From assembly GCF_963662255.1 (NCBI RefSeq), contig NC_085055.1:21632204-21696203 (forward strand): a DNA stretch of 64,000 nt, in the 5' to 3' direction. Both the position numbers and the translations under genes were made by a program. This document shows, piece by piece, positions 26,788 to 38,300 of this stretch (positions are counted from its first letter, which is position 1; each line of letters begins with the position of its first letter). A model generated the notes under the pieces. It saw only the letters and a program-made list of their open reading frames with translations, made no database searches and was not told the DNA's origin. This stretch comes from Cinclus cinclus. Its lineage: Eukaryota > Chordata > Aves > Passeriformes > Cinclidae.

Positions 26788-29313
26788 TATATTATAATCC
26801 ATCATCTCCAAGATCAAAAAAATACAGATATACATTTTTTTTCAAACTTTACATTCCTTAGTTTTTTTTTTTTTTTTTTTTTTTTTCTCTCCTTTCGGGA
26901 ATTGATCGGAAGTCGGGTTTCGACCTCCGGTTTGGATGAGCTGCAGTAAATAAAGCTGGGCGCCCTCCCCTCCGCTTTGGGTTTTTTTTTTTTTTTTTTG
27001 GGTAATGTTTAGTGGGGTATTCGTTTAGGGATCACCCTTCTCTCCAGGAAATATTGAACACTGTACATTCAAAAGTCAGGAGATTTAAATCCTTTAGTAA
27101 GCAAAAATGAAGGCTGCTGGTGTTTCTATCTACAAGGAATCGTAAAAAATCTCTATGACCAGGTGTTAAGAGGGCAGGAGATGCTCCTGAGCCCATCCAA
27201 GCCCTGAACTGGCATGTTCCCAGTAGAAGAGTTTATTGCTGGTATCAGATCTCGGATGCTTCACACAGCACAGAGGTTGTAAAGAAGAGGAGAAGGTTGT
27301 ACCTCACACTATTCATCATTCCTAGCAAATTATTCTTCCTTGAGGGCTCTACCTTCCAGAGCTTGTTTTCCTTTTTGCTTTGCTGGTTCATGTGGAAAAT
27401 GCTCTTTGGAGCCCCAAAAGTACTTTTAAAAATGTGTTTAGTTATCCAACCTGGCCAGAATTTTGGAGCTGAGGGAAGTCAGCTCCACACTGGCTCACAC
27501 AGAGCTGCTCTCTTCCCTCACGGCATGTTTCCAGCAACATCTACAAAGTGGAATTTTGAGATTGTTTCAAATCAAACACTTAATCCATGGCAATACCAGT
27601 ACTAACAAAGCCTTGGGAAAAACAGGAAGAAAAGCTGTCTACAATACAATACCATTGGGTGAAAGGGGAAAAGAAAACCTGGAACAGTATCAACACAGGT
27701 TGTCAGGACACAGCAATGCTCCAACTCAGTCCAGTGCAGTGGTGAAGGAGGAGCAGCTCTCACCTTCTGGGGACTGGATTGCAGGCTGGCTCATGAGGTA
27801 TTACTGATTTGTTCTCATGAAGAGGCAGGAAAAAGGGCTTGCTGTACTCCAGGTTTGTGTGCTGCTCCTCCTCCTTCCATCCAGCACTATGGATTTAATT
27901 TCCCTGCCTGCTTTCCACATGCTGTTCCGTGGCAGCAGTGACAAATGTGCATTTTCATGTACAGAACTATGGAAACTGCCTCTCTCTTTGATGCAATGTA
28001 GTAAAGATGCCTGCAACATCACACTGGAAATGACAGGACCCTGAAGACAGGGATTTTTTCCTAAAAGCCATCCTTTTTTCTTGCCATAAATCAGTGTTCA
28101 CAGAAAAGCTAACCCAAAATTGAGAGGTTTTCTCCTACATCAGCAGCAGGCACAAAGCCCCACAGAGGGAAGGAGAGGTGGTAGGAGCTAGGTTCTACTT
28201 TCCTTCATTGCAAAACATGAGTAAGAGGCTCAGTGTAATAGGAAAAGCATTCTTTCTTTTGAAAGCAGGTGCCAGAATCTGAGTAAGAGTGTTTTTTAAT
28301 CTTCTGTGCTGCTTATTCAGCAGAAAGTTTATCTGGGTTTTTGTTTTTGCCTTTCCAGCAGTCTGTACCAAGAATTCCTGCACACTGGTATGGAAAGCAA
28401 CACACAGCCCTGCACACAGCTGCCACCAACACCTACTAGGGACCAGAGCCAGCAAAGTTCATGAGCTTGGGGCTTTTTTTTTTCCCCTCCTTCCACCAGC
28501 AGGAAGGAAACCTGCAACACCTTTCCCCACTACACCTTCCACTGAAGGCAGGTAAGCCTCATGATGCAGAAGACACATATGAAGGCAAGACTTATCTCTG
28601 CTCTTCCCTCAACTTCTCCACCCACTGTACCTCAGAGAAAGGAAAAAACAGACACTTTTGCATTCCAGCTCCTGATTTCCTCTCCCCCTTCTGCTGCAGC
28701 CACTGACACTGTGCTAATGCAAGGATTCACATTCATCATCTGAAAGGCAGCTAGACAAGTCAAGAACATGCAAATGTGGCCCATTAAAAAAAACACAAGA
28801 AGTTTGTTACAGTATTCCTGAATGGCCTTCTTCAACAGAAGAGCCACACCATCATGGGAACAAACAGTGTCCTCATGGAGCCTTTTCCTAAAACCTTAGT
28901 TACCCATGTGCCACACAGGCAATCACAGCTGACAATTCAGGCCTTCATCTTATTTTGTGATTAAATCTGACCTTGTCTCTCTCCAAGAATACTGTAGGTT
29001 TCATCTTCACAGTGATGTACTTAAAGAATCTTCAGGGAAATGGAAACAGCCAGAAAAGGCAACACCCTCCCTCAGTATTATTGTGCAAGACTAACATAAA
29101 TAAAATCTCCGTGGCAAAGGTATTTGGGATTCCCTCCCAAAGTCATTGTCTTAGGAAAGAACAGGAATTTCAACTGGCCACTGGATAATTAAATACCATA
29201 CCGGAAAAAGATGGAGGATAGATTAACAAAAAGTAATCAAAGGTAATATTGCAACATGAATGAAGGAATATATTAAATTCTTCTTGCCTCGGCAGTGTAT
29301 CCCCCTCTACTTT
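26788..29313 (-). other. Predicted long 3' UTR of ING5
   Basis: No gene is seen on either strand. If the AATAAA at 26782 is used, this is one 2.5-kb 3' UTR. It contains two T-homopolymer runs (26861-26887, 26982-26999) bracketing a CpG-containing block at 26888-26980, and otherwise unique AT-rich sequence. Confidence 0.5.
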
Positions 29314-32300
29314 TTACTTCTTTTTCTTTCTTTCCTGAACACAACGAGGACAAAACCTGTAGAAAGAGACAGTAATTAGCTCCTGAAATTAACAGAATGG
29401 AGCCCGAGAACTGTTTTTAATATCTGTGTACAATGAAGCCTCGTTCTGACAGGCAATTTGAATTGATTAAAACAGTCCATTAGATAAAAATAACAAGCCC
29501 ACGACCCTTTCCAAGATAAGCACACAGTAAAACCATGAGAAGTCTTCAAAATTTGCCCCCAGAATTGAAACAAAGAGGTTCCTGTCACTGTTTTAAGCAC
29601 AACCACAACCAGTGACAATAAAGCAAACCTCAGATGTAACATGTCCATGTTTACACAAGCCTCAGGTCAAAACGTGCTCTGTTTATCAGGCAGTTTTGCT
29701 CCCACCAGTACCTAAGGCTTCTGTGGAAACGGATTTTAACAAGAAGGTTCATCTTCTATCTTCTACCCTCAAACAAAACCCTCAATCACAGAGGATGCAA
29801 ACCCTCTGATGAGAAGAGCAAAGCACCTCTGTCAAGGTCACAAAAGGGTTTTAATTCTCGTTGAGGCAAACCGATAAAAATCCCAAAGCTGAATGTTGTC
29901 ATACTCACCATTTCCCTTTTGGTTTGGTGGTCAGGTCCACACATGCAAAGTGGAACCACTCGATTGGGCACTGCAAAAGAGAAAGGAAAAGCCCACAGAG
30001 GAGATTCTTAGTGGCTCACAAACGTTCCCATCATTTGGTATGAGCTAACTGAGCAAGGATCCCCTCCTTGGATTGTACAGGGTTGGGAGGCAGCAAACAT
30101 CTGAAAATCAATCATCTCTCAAGTGCTTACATCTGGGTTGTCACAGCCAATCATCTCTCCATAGGACACCTGGTGACACAGGCAGTACGTGGGCTCGTTG
30201 GGATCCACTGGCATGTCCAGGACATCCGAGGGATGCACTGACAGGATGGTATCAGCAAACTCAGACCTGTGGGCAAGGACAGAGTCAGGACAAAATACTT
30301 CTCGACTGCAGACAACACTGTGTTGTAAGGGCACGGCTTCCACAGCCAGAGGGCAGGGTTAGATAGGATAATGTGAAGAAATTCTTCCCTGTGAGGGTAG
30401 GGATGCCCTGGCACAGGTTGCCCGTGGCTCCCCATCCCTGAAATGTTCAAGGCCAGACTTGGAACAACCCAGGCTAGTGGAAGGTATCCCTGCTCATTGC
30501 AGGGGCTGGAATGGGATGGTCTTTAAGGTCCCTCCAAACCCAAACCATTCTGGAATTTGATGCGTCCAATATCTAAATCCTACTGTTTTACAGTATCTTC
30601 CCTAAACCACATTGACTCTGTTTCAGAGTTTGTATTACATTACCACAATCCAGTAACTAAAATCATAAGGTAGGTTGGATCAAACACAATATGACTAGAA
30701 AGAATTAAGAGAGGGATTTGTAGATGTCATGAGTAAAGTAACAAAATTATCACACAGATCACTTCTGGTTGTGAATAACCTATTTGGGGTTTTTCCCCAA
30801 CCAATATACATCTTTTCTAATTGTCAGGCATGAGTGAATCCTCTTACCCTGACAGGGATGTGCTGACATGCCAGTAGCAGTCCACAGAAACTATTTTTAG
30901 TTTCCTGCCCCTCCATTTAGCCAACTGAAAATATCAGAATAAACCGAGCCCCTTTAATATAAATCCCATCTCAGAGAGGTGACATGCTTTCCTCCTTGGC
31001 TCTCAAAACCAAATCAGATTTTTCAAGGCTGCTCAGGACACAATCCTTTGAAAACAACCCCTCAAAATTCTCCAAGATTTCTAGAGCAGCAGCACAACAT
31101 CAGTTTCTGTCCTGAACAGACAAGTCAGCTTCTCTTACCATCAAGACCACAAGCAACTGTTAAAAACAGCCCTGTGACAAAAATCAATGCTATTTTCTCC
31201 CAGATTGCCAGCAGCAACAGGGAGCCTGATCTTGTTCTTCCAGTCAGTGTTTCAAGCATGCTGAGCTTCCACATGCCAGCCAAGGAGTTAATCAACAATG
31301 CTGGCCTGTGCTAAGCAGGACACTAATGAAATGGAGCAAGACGAGAACACTCTTAACACCGCTTGCCATCCGGACATGAGTCATAAATAGGGCAACATGA
31401 GCTTGTGGAAAATTCATGAAGTGTCAAACCCAAGGCCCTGGAGCTGTGCCTGGCTCTGCCTTACCCTCCCTTGAGCTTCTTTTTCTTTGGTGTATCTTCT
31501 TCAGATGTTCTCCTGCCTCGACCACGAGAGCTTCTTTTGTCTTTCTGACTTCGTCCCTCTAGAAAGCAAAAACAACTCCATAATTTCAGCCTGAGTGGCA
31601 GAAACATCCCCAGCTGTTGCTCTTTTGATGCAGTTACTGTCTTGAAATCCCTATTTCATATGTAATTGAGTAATCCTTATTATATATTTAATTGAATATG
31701 CTGACTGAAATGCATTTTTAAGCCACAAATACACCAAATTGATAACAACTGAGCACAAAACTCCTGTGTTTGCAGTATGTCAGTACAGGTCATAAACAGC
31801 ATCACACTTCATTAGACATGCAATCTCAGTATATTTTTACACACAATTAATAGACTACTCAATAACTAACATAACTTTTATGTCCACCTCCTGGCTCCTA
31901 TCCCTTATTTCATTGCTCAAAGGCATAACGCTGTGCTGCTGTATCCACATTCAAATGTCACTGTAATCACACAATATTTCAGTATACACAACAGAAACCG
32001 GGACCTTCTTTTAAGTCCTAATTTTTCTTGAAATTAAGACTGTTACACCAGTGCAATTTTGGCACAGCACACTCCTTAGAACCAGTAACAACCTCAAGAC
32101 GATTTATGAAACAATGACAGTTTGATCTCAGCACCGCATTTCTCTTCATCTCTTGCCCACTGTAAACGTTTCAAAGAGCATTAAAAACAAGCAGAGAGTG
32201 GCACACTCCTTTCCTTCCTCCAGAAATATTTTACATCTCAGACTTCCTGGTTTGATACTCTAAGTGCTGGAAAAGGCTCTCAGCTGTTTATAAAATTTAC

Positions 32301-35154
32301 CCACTTTTCAGGCTTCGGGATCCAGGGGTTTCAAAGTCGCTGCCTTCCAGTTTATCTTTGAGATCAGCTTCAAACCGTGCCAAGTCCGCATCCAGCCGGC
32401 GGATGTGCTTATCCACCTGCACCAAGAGGAAACCACAAACTGAATTACAAAGAGGCACACACCAAAAAAGAGCCCCAAACGAAAACAGGAAGGGCTAAAA
32501 CTTGGCTGTTATCGGCAAGAACGGAGTGTGGTACTGCAGAGCAAGGCACGGAAAGGGTACAGGATGGGGAAAGGGAAATGGCACGCACAGAGGGAATGAG
32601 GGAGGCAAAAGCACAAGGATCCAACCCCTCCACAAGCAAGCAGAAAGGAAGGAAAAGGGAGGCAACATAAAGCAACTCAGACTAATGATGTTCAGAACAA
32701 AACAAGATGAGAGATACTAAAAATAACTGGTTTGTGCTTGCAAGTTTTCAAATTCAAAGACAGTCCTCCAAACCTGCGGAGTAGTTAGGGTTTCTCTCCC
32801 GGTACTCCACTGTCATGTGAATCAAAGAAGTTTTACAGAAAATACAGACAAAGGCTGACTATCCTCAATATCAAGTCAACACACATTAATTAAGTACCTT
32901 CTACTACTCTGGCTGCAATAAAGTGACTTTCAGAACAGGCATTTTAAGCCACCACCCCCAAACTGTGTGGCCGCAATACTTTTGTCATTAAATGAGTTCA
33001 CTAGTTATCTACGGCATTGATATTCCTGGGATGTAATTTCCTTTTTTCTAGTATTTGATGGCAAATATCTACTGTAGCTGTAGCAAAACCCAAAGCACCT
33101 CAGCAAGCTGGACAACACTTTAGAGTCAAAAGTATTCCCCTCACTCAACTTTCTTCCAGGGGCAAAACATGTGGAGGTAAGAATTATTCAAGGGACAGGG
33201 ACAGAAGAAAAAAGAAGTGGAAAGCTACATCTTAAGAAATGGGATTTTCTCCCAAGGTCCACTGAGGAAATTTTGATGTCCAATAAACCAAGGCAACTGA
33301 GCAAAATTCCAGCTGTTCCTCCACAACATAGTACAGCAGCTGGCTTTAAACCAAAAAATGTTGCATTCAACTAAGTGCGTGCCAAATAAATTATCAATGA
33401 CAAAGAGCTGCTGGGGAGGAGGGAGTGGGGTAAATTTGCTGGCATTATCACACAGCAGACAAGGACTACTGATAAAGCCACCTCCAAAGAGGATAAACTC
33501 ACTAATTCTTCAGCAGAAGAGAAACCTGCTGCCAAGGAGAAAGCTTTTTTTGGGAAAGCTGAGAAGCATGAGCTTGAGGACGGAAAATTTGTTTTGATAA
33601 GGAATTTAAGCCAAGAAAAAAAACAAAAGTCAGGGAAAGCTGACATTGTGAAGCACCTCCACATGCATCATTCTAGAAGATTCCCACTTTTCCATGGCTC
33701 ACCATCTCATAGGTCTGCATGGCCAGCTGCACTTTGTCATCACTGTACTCTCTGCACTTGCTGTAGGCACTCTGGATCTTCCTCAGGTGCTCCACTCTCT
33801 CCTCAGGTAACATGTTCTTCACAGACTCGATGTACGCTGCTGCCAGGCTGTCAATCTCTGCTTTCTTGTCTGAAAAAAGAAAAAGCAGGTATTTTTGTTC
33901 TTCTATTTCCATTTAGGAGACCCTTCCTGACAGCTGTTATGCTCTCCCTCAATTCCTTAATGAATTTTCATTTTTAAAAACAAAACCAGTTAAGTTAAAG
34001 GTGTTCACTCTTTGACACCTGTGGTGTGATTCTGCTTCCTCAAGTGTTCTATAGTTAACTCTGAAGTTAATTTACAGTTAATTCACAGTTAAGATCAGAG
34101 ACTGAATCCATGGGTTCACAAGTTTTAGCCTCTCTTCCCACGTGCAGAATATTTTATTTGTTGTGCAGTCACTTACTGTTCTCTTGGCTCAAAATGAAAA
34201 CAATTAATGTGCAGCCAGATACCAAAAAAAACATCAAAAAGAAAGAAAAAATCATCCTGCAAGGCACACAGGAATCTAGAACTTGTTAGACAGGGAAACA
34301 CGTGGCAGGCAGGCCATCCAACTGGCCACTGAGTACAGTGATCACAGAGCTACAAATTTAAACTGGGAACAAAATCAAGCCCTGTGATGTGAGCTGTATC
34401 CTCACAGGAAAGAAACAAACACGGCAGAGCACTTAGGCTGAGAGAAGGAACAGCAGTAGAGGGCAGACACATCCTCTAAAGCCCAGCATCCACTGGACTG
34501 CTTCAGGCCAGGCTCTCTCGGCCTTTGCTTGCCGAAATACCTGCACGTACCTTCTGTTCTCTGATCCAGCTCCCGCATCAACTGGAAGTTCCTCTGCAGT
34601 TCGCATGGCAGGTTCTCAATACCTGCAAGAGAAATGCTACTAAATGCTCCGAGCAACCTTGTCAGTGGCAGATCTCCCTGCCCATGGCAGAGGCGGGAAC
34701 GAGGTAAGTTTTAAGGTTCTTCCCAACCCAACCAAAGCCATCCTGTGAGTCACCTACCGCGAGCCGTCCGTTCACCTCAGCAGATTTTGAGCACCGGCCT
34801 GGGCGCTGGGCACTGGACCGGCACCAGCGGCCCAGCCAAGAGGGGAGCGCGACTCCCATCCGAGGGAGGGAAACGGGATCCCCGCGCTGCTGACCCCCAC
34901 AGCCGCCATGGCCTCACGATCCCGCTCCCCGGCGCGCACCGATATCGTCGCCTGGCGCCGACTGATGACGCAAGCACAGCGCCGCCGTCTCCCCCACTCC
35001 CCCTCACTGCCCGTGGCGCAGTTTTAATTCCCGCGCTGCCGCCGCCGCCGCCCCCGCCCCAGTCCCACCGTCCCGGCCCCCGCCCCGGCCCCTCCACCGC
35101 CCCCGCCCCGCGCTCACTGTCCAGGTAGTGCTCCAGGTACATGGCAGTCGCCAT
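29314..35154 (-). CDS. ING5: Inhibitor of growth protein 5
   Basis: Nuclear PHD-finger protein that reads H3K4me3 and serves in the HBO1 and MOZ/MORF histone acetyltransferase complexes. Eight coding exons: 35154-35118, 34622-34551, 33869-33703, 32416-32305, 31558-31465, 30266-30131, 29970-29909, 29356-29314; sum 723 nt, 240 aa, equal to human. The N-terminal ING coiled-coil domain starts [12 protein letters not shown] and runs through [10 protein letters not shown] basic linker ([13 protein letters not shown], then KKKKLK) is the nuclear signal. The PHD finger ([21 protein letters not shown], then WFHFACVDL and WFCPRC) keeps all zinc ligands. The end is polybasic (ERKKKK). ING5 faces DTYMK head to head. 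Exon 4 uses the donor AAAA/GTGGGT; a second GTAAAT lies 4 bases further but breaks phase. Confidence 0.97.
30350..30558 (+). repeat. CR1 LINE 3' fragment in ING5 intron 5
   Basis: GAAATTCTTCCCTGTGAGGG, then GGAATGGGATGGTCTTTAAG and AACCCAAACCATTCTGG; sense CR1 3' end. Confidence 0.8.
33084..33700 (+). pseudogene. Unrecognised, partly decayed plus-strand open frame in ING5 intron 3
   Basis: In one frame (codons starting at positions divisible by 3) the plus strand stays open from 33084 to 33371, has two stops close together (TAA 33372-33374 and TAA 33387-33389), and is open again to past 33700, about 205 codons. The translation is charged and protein-like rather than low complexity, with pieces such as [20 protein letters not shown] and [20 protein letters not shown] do not recognise a family. 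It may be a decayed retrocopy antisense to ING5, or chance. Confidence 0.3.
34665..34748 (+). repeat. CR1 LINE 3' remnant in ING5 intron 1
   Basis: TCCCTGCCCATGGCAGAGGC then GGTTCTTCCCAACCCAACC and CCATCCTGTGA; short sense remnant. Confidence 0.55.
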
Positions 35155-35364
35155 CTTGCGGCCCTCGCGCCGCTCCCCGCCGCCCGCCGGGCCCGCATGA
35201 CAAGGCCCGCGGCCTCATCCCGTATTCACGGCCCGCGCGCCGCCCATTGGCCGCCGGGGCCGCTCGTGCTGCATATTCATGAGGGGCGGGGCGGGGCGCG
35301 CGGGGATTGGCGGGCGCGGCGGAAGGGGCGGGGCGGCGGCGCGGCCCGGAGGGCGCACGCGGCC
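35155..35364. promoter_or_regulatory. Divergent ING5/DTYMK promoter
   Basis: Only 210 bp separate the two start codons. The stretch is a CpG island with two CCAAT boxes in reverse (ATTGG 35246-35250 and 35306-35310), GC boxes (GGGGCGGGGC around 35284 and 35326) and an ETS-like CGGAAG. YY1-type motifs overlap both start codons (AAGATGGCG for ING5, GCCATGGCGGC for DTYMK). No TATA box. The layout implies shared, bidirectional transcription. Confidence 0.8.
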
Positions 35365-38300
35365 ATGGCGGCGCGGCGCGGGGCGCTGATCGCGCTGGAG
35401 GGCGTGGACCGAGCCGGGAAAAGCACGCAGGGCCGCCGGCTCGTGGAGGCCCTGCGGCAGGCCGGGCACCGCGCCGACCTCCTCCGCTTCCCGGGTACGG
35501 CGCGGATGGGGTGAGCGTTGGGGAGGGGGCGGGATGCCGTTCGGGAACTCTGGCGGCGCATCCCAGCTCTGGGCTGACTCCCGCGCTTGGACAGAGGGAC
35601 CGCCCCCAGCCCTGACCGATAGACCCCTCCCACCCGTGACAGATAGTCCTGCCCCTCCGCCCGGACAGAGCGACGGGCGGGTAGACTGACTCCTCCCGTC
35701 CCGGACAGACCGACGGACATCCTGGATGGATGGACCGACCTCCTCCCCCCAGCCTGTCACAGGCAGGTAGATCCCTAGCCCCTGATGGACTGACCTTCTC
35801 CCACCTGTGACAAATAAGCATCCCCCTCACCCTGGACAGTCTTCCTGCCAGTGGTGACAGACATACTCCCACCCTGGATGGACTGACCTCGTCCCATCCA
35901 TCACAGATAGACCCTGCCCTGGTCAGACCAGCCTACCACCCGTGACAGCCTTTGGATCTTCTGTCTTCCCTGCAGACAGAACCACAGAGATTGGGCAGCT
36001 GATCAGTTCCTACCTGGGGAGGGAGAAGAACCTGGAGGACCACACCATTCACCTGCTCTTCTCTGCTAACCGCTGGGAACACGTGTAAAGATAATAATTG
36101 TTCAGTTCTAAAAGAAAAACGTGTGGTGTTGAATCCCATGGGGTTTGAGCTTGCAGTGGATGCAGAAAGTACAAGGATGTGATTCTGTTTAGACAGAAAA
36201 ACAGGCTGGAAATGGACAAAAGAGCCTTAAGGACTCTTACAGCTTTGGATTTAATCACAGAATCACAGAATGGTTTGGGTTGGGAGGAAGATTAAAGCCC
36301 ATCTAGTTCCAGCCCCCTGCCATGGGCAGGGACACCTTCCACTATTCCAGGTTGCTCCAAGCCCTGTCCAGCCTGGCCTTGGACACTTCCACAGCCACAG
36401 CTTCTGTGGGCACTCTGTGCCAGGGCTTCTCCACCCTCACAGGGAAGAATTTCTTCCCAATAGCTCACCTAACCCTGCCTTTGTAATCTTAGATCAGATG
36501 CCACAGTTTGGCTTCTTTTTAATCATTGGTACCATATTTCCAACTGTGTTGTACTGGATTAAAAACTTGGGGAACTGAGACTGAACCAGCTTAGACTGTG
36601 AATTTACTCTCCTGCTTTGCCAGGCAGTCCCTGTGAGTGACAGTGCTTCAGGAATTGTGGCCAAATTTCCCCTGTAGCCAATGCCTACGTTCAGCCATAA
36701 CTGGCTGTCCTTGCTTTAGTCACAGAGTGTGTGTGTGGACGTGGGGAAATCAGTGTTGGCTGTTGTTTTTACCTGGAAATACACATTTCAAAACGTTGTC
36801 ATTTTACTGAAAAGCTTTGCTGGCTCTGCTGTAATGGCAGTGCTAATTAAGCTGGGAGAACAGAAGGCAGGTAAGTGAGCTCTAAGAACTGTCATGAATA
36901 AAGTGGCAGAGCGTATCACAAAATCTATTGCACCGCCTAAAAAGGGAAGAGGACTAAGTTGTCCATGTCAATGTAGTTCATTTGTGATCTTGCCTGTAAG
37001 CCCTGGAGATGCCTAGAGCACTGCCCAGTGCTTGGCACCCTGAGTTTGACTGTCATGAAAGGGTATTTGTTCAATGCCTGGTGGAGAATACAAAGAGGTC
37101 TTCACCTGCCATCTGCATCACAGCTGCCTGTGCCAGGGATCTCCCTTAATGATGACATACTTGGAGTTTTAGATTAACTCCTTTCATTTCTGTCACTTTA
37201 AAGGAGTGCAACTTTATTATTTTATCTCCCACACTGTTTCAGACCGATGATGAAAGAGAAACTCCTTCAAGGGATCACGGTCGTGGTTGACAGATACGCC
37301 TTCTCTGGAGTCGCCTTCACAAGTGCCAAAGGGGTGAGTGAGACCTGCAGCAGCCCCCACCTCTCTCTCTGTCTGGGGAAGCAGCTCCAGGTAGAGGCTG
37401 TTGGTGTGAGTGGCCATGGGGCCGTTCCTCTGGGAAACAAGGATTGGAAATGAGGGATGGAAGTTTCAGCTCCGATATTAACATGGGACTGCCCTTCCCC
37501 CGACCAAATTGAGAAACTTACTTGGTGACTTTTTGTAAATCTGGACAGACTGCTGGACTGTAGACTGACCTTTGTGACTCTGGAGAATGATTCTGGGAGT
37601 TTATTAATAAAGACTCTCTGTACTTGCTCAGGCTGCTAGCACATGAATTTGCTGAACAGAACCACATACATTAGAAGGGACCTGTGGAATTCATGATGCC
37701 CAGCTTCCAGCAGGGCTGACATAACCAGGCTGCTTGGGCCTACATCCAGCCAAGGTTTGAATATCTTCAGGGATGTATATCCATTCCTTTCTGGGTTCTT
37801 CTCTGCTCGCTTTCAGATTAAAAGTGATTTTCTTCATATAGCCTGAATTTCTGGCATTCCCATTTGTGCCATTTGGACTGTCCCTCTTTCAGAGCAAATC
37901 AGCTCTGTCAACCTCCCTTTGAGCCATTTTGCACAGACATTCTTGTCCCACTCCATCAGATGTGTCCCATTCCTGCTTGTCATGGGTTGCAATGCAGGAT
38001 GTCACTGGGGTGTGTATTCTGTCATCATCTGTTGAGCCCAGATAGGGCAGTGATCCTTGAGGAAGGGATCCAACAGCTAAGTGTCAGTATTGGAGGCACT
38101 CTTTGGGAGGGATGGACAGCATGACAATGACCCTGACAAGGTCAGGTGCACAGGGGAAATGTTACAGAATCTGGTAACAACCAAGAGACAGCATGTTCTG
38201 TCACTAACAAGCTCAGAAATTCTGAGAGTATGACCAATGGCCCACTGCAAGCTCATGTCTCTACCATAGTCAAGAGCCTCCAAGAGGAAATGAGAGGGAT

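Noticed and set aside
30979..31314. Plus-strand frame of 111 codons within ING5 intron 5
   Set aside because: No recognisable domain and composition like surrounding intron; no support.
35114..35872. Minus-strand frame of 252 codons across the ING5/DTYMK promoter
   Set aside because: CpG-island by-product antisense to DTYMK exon 1; Gly/Ala/Arg/Pro-rich without a domain.
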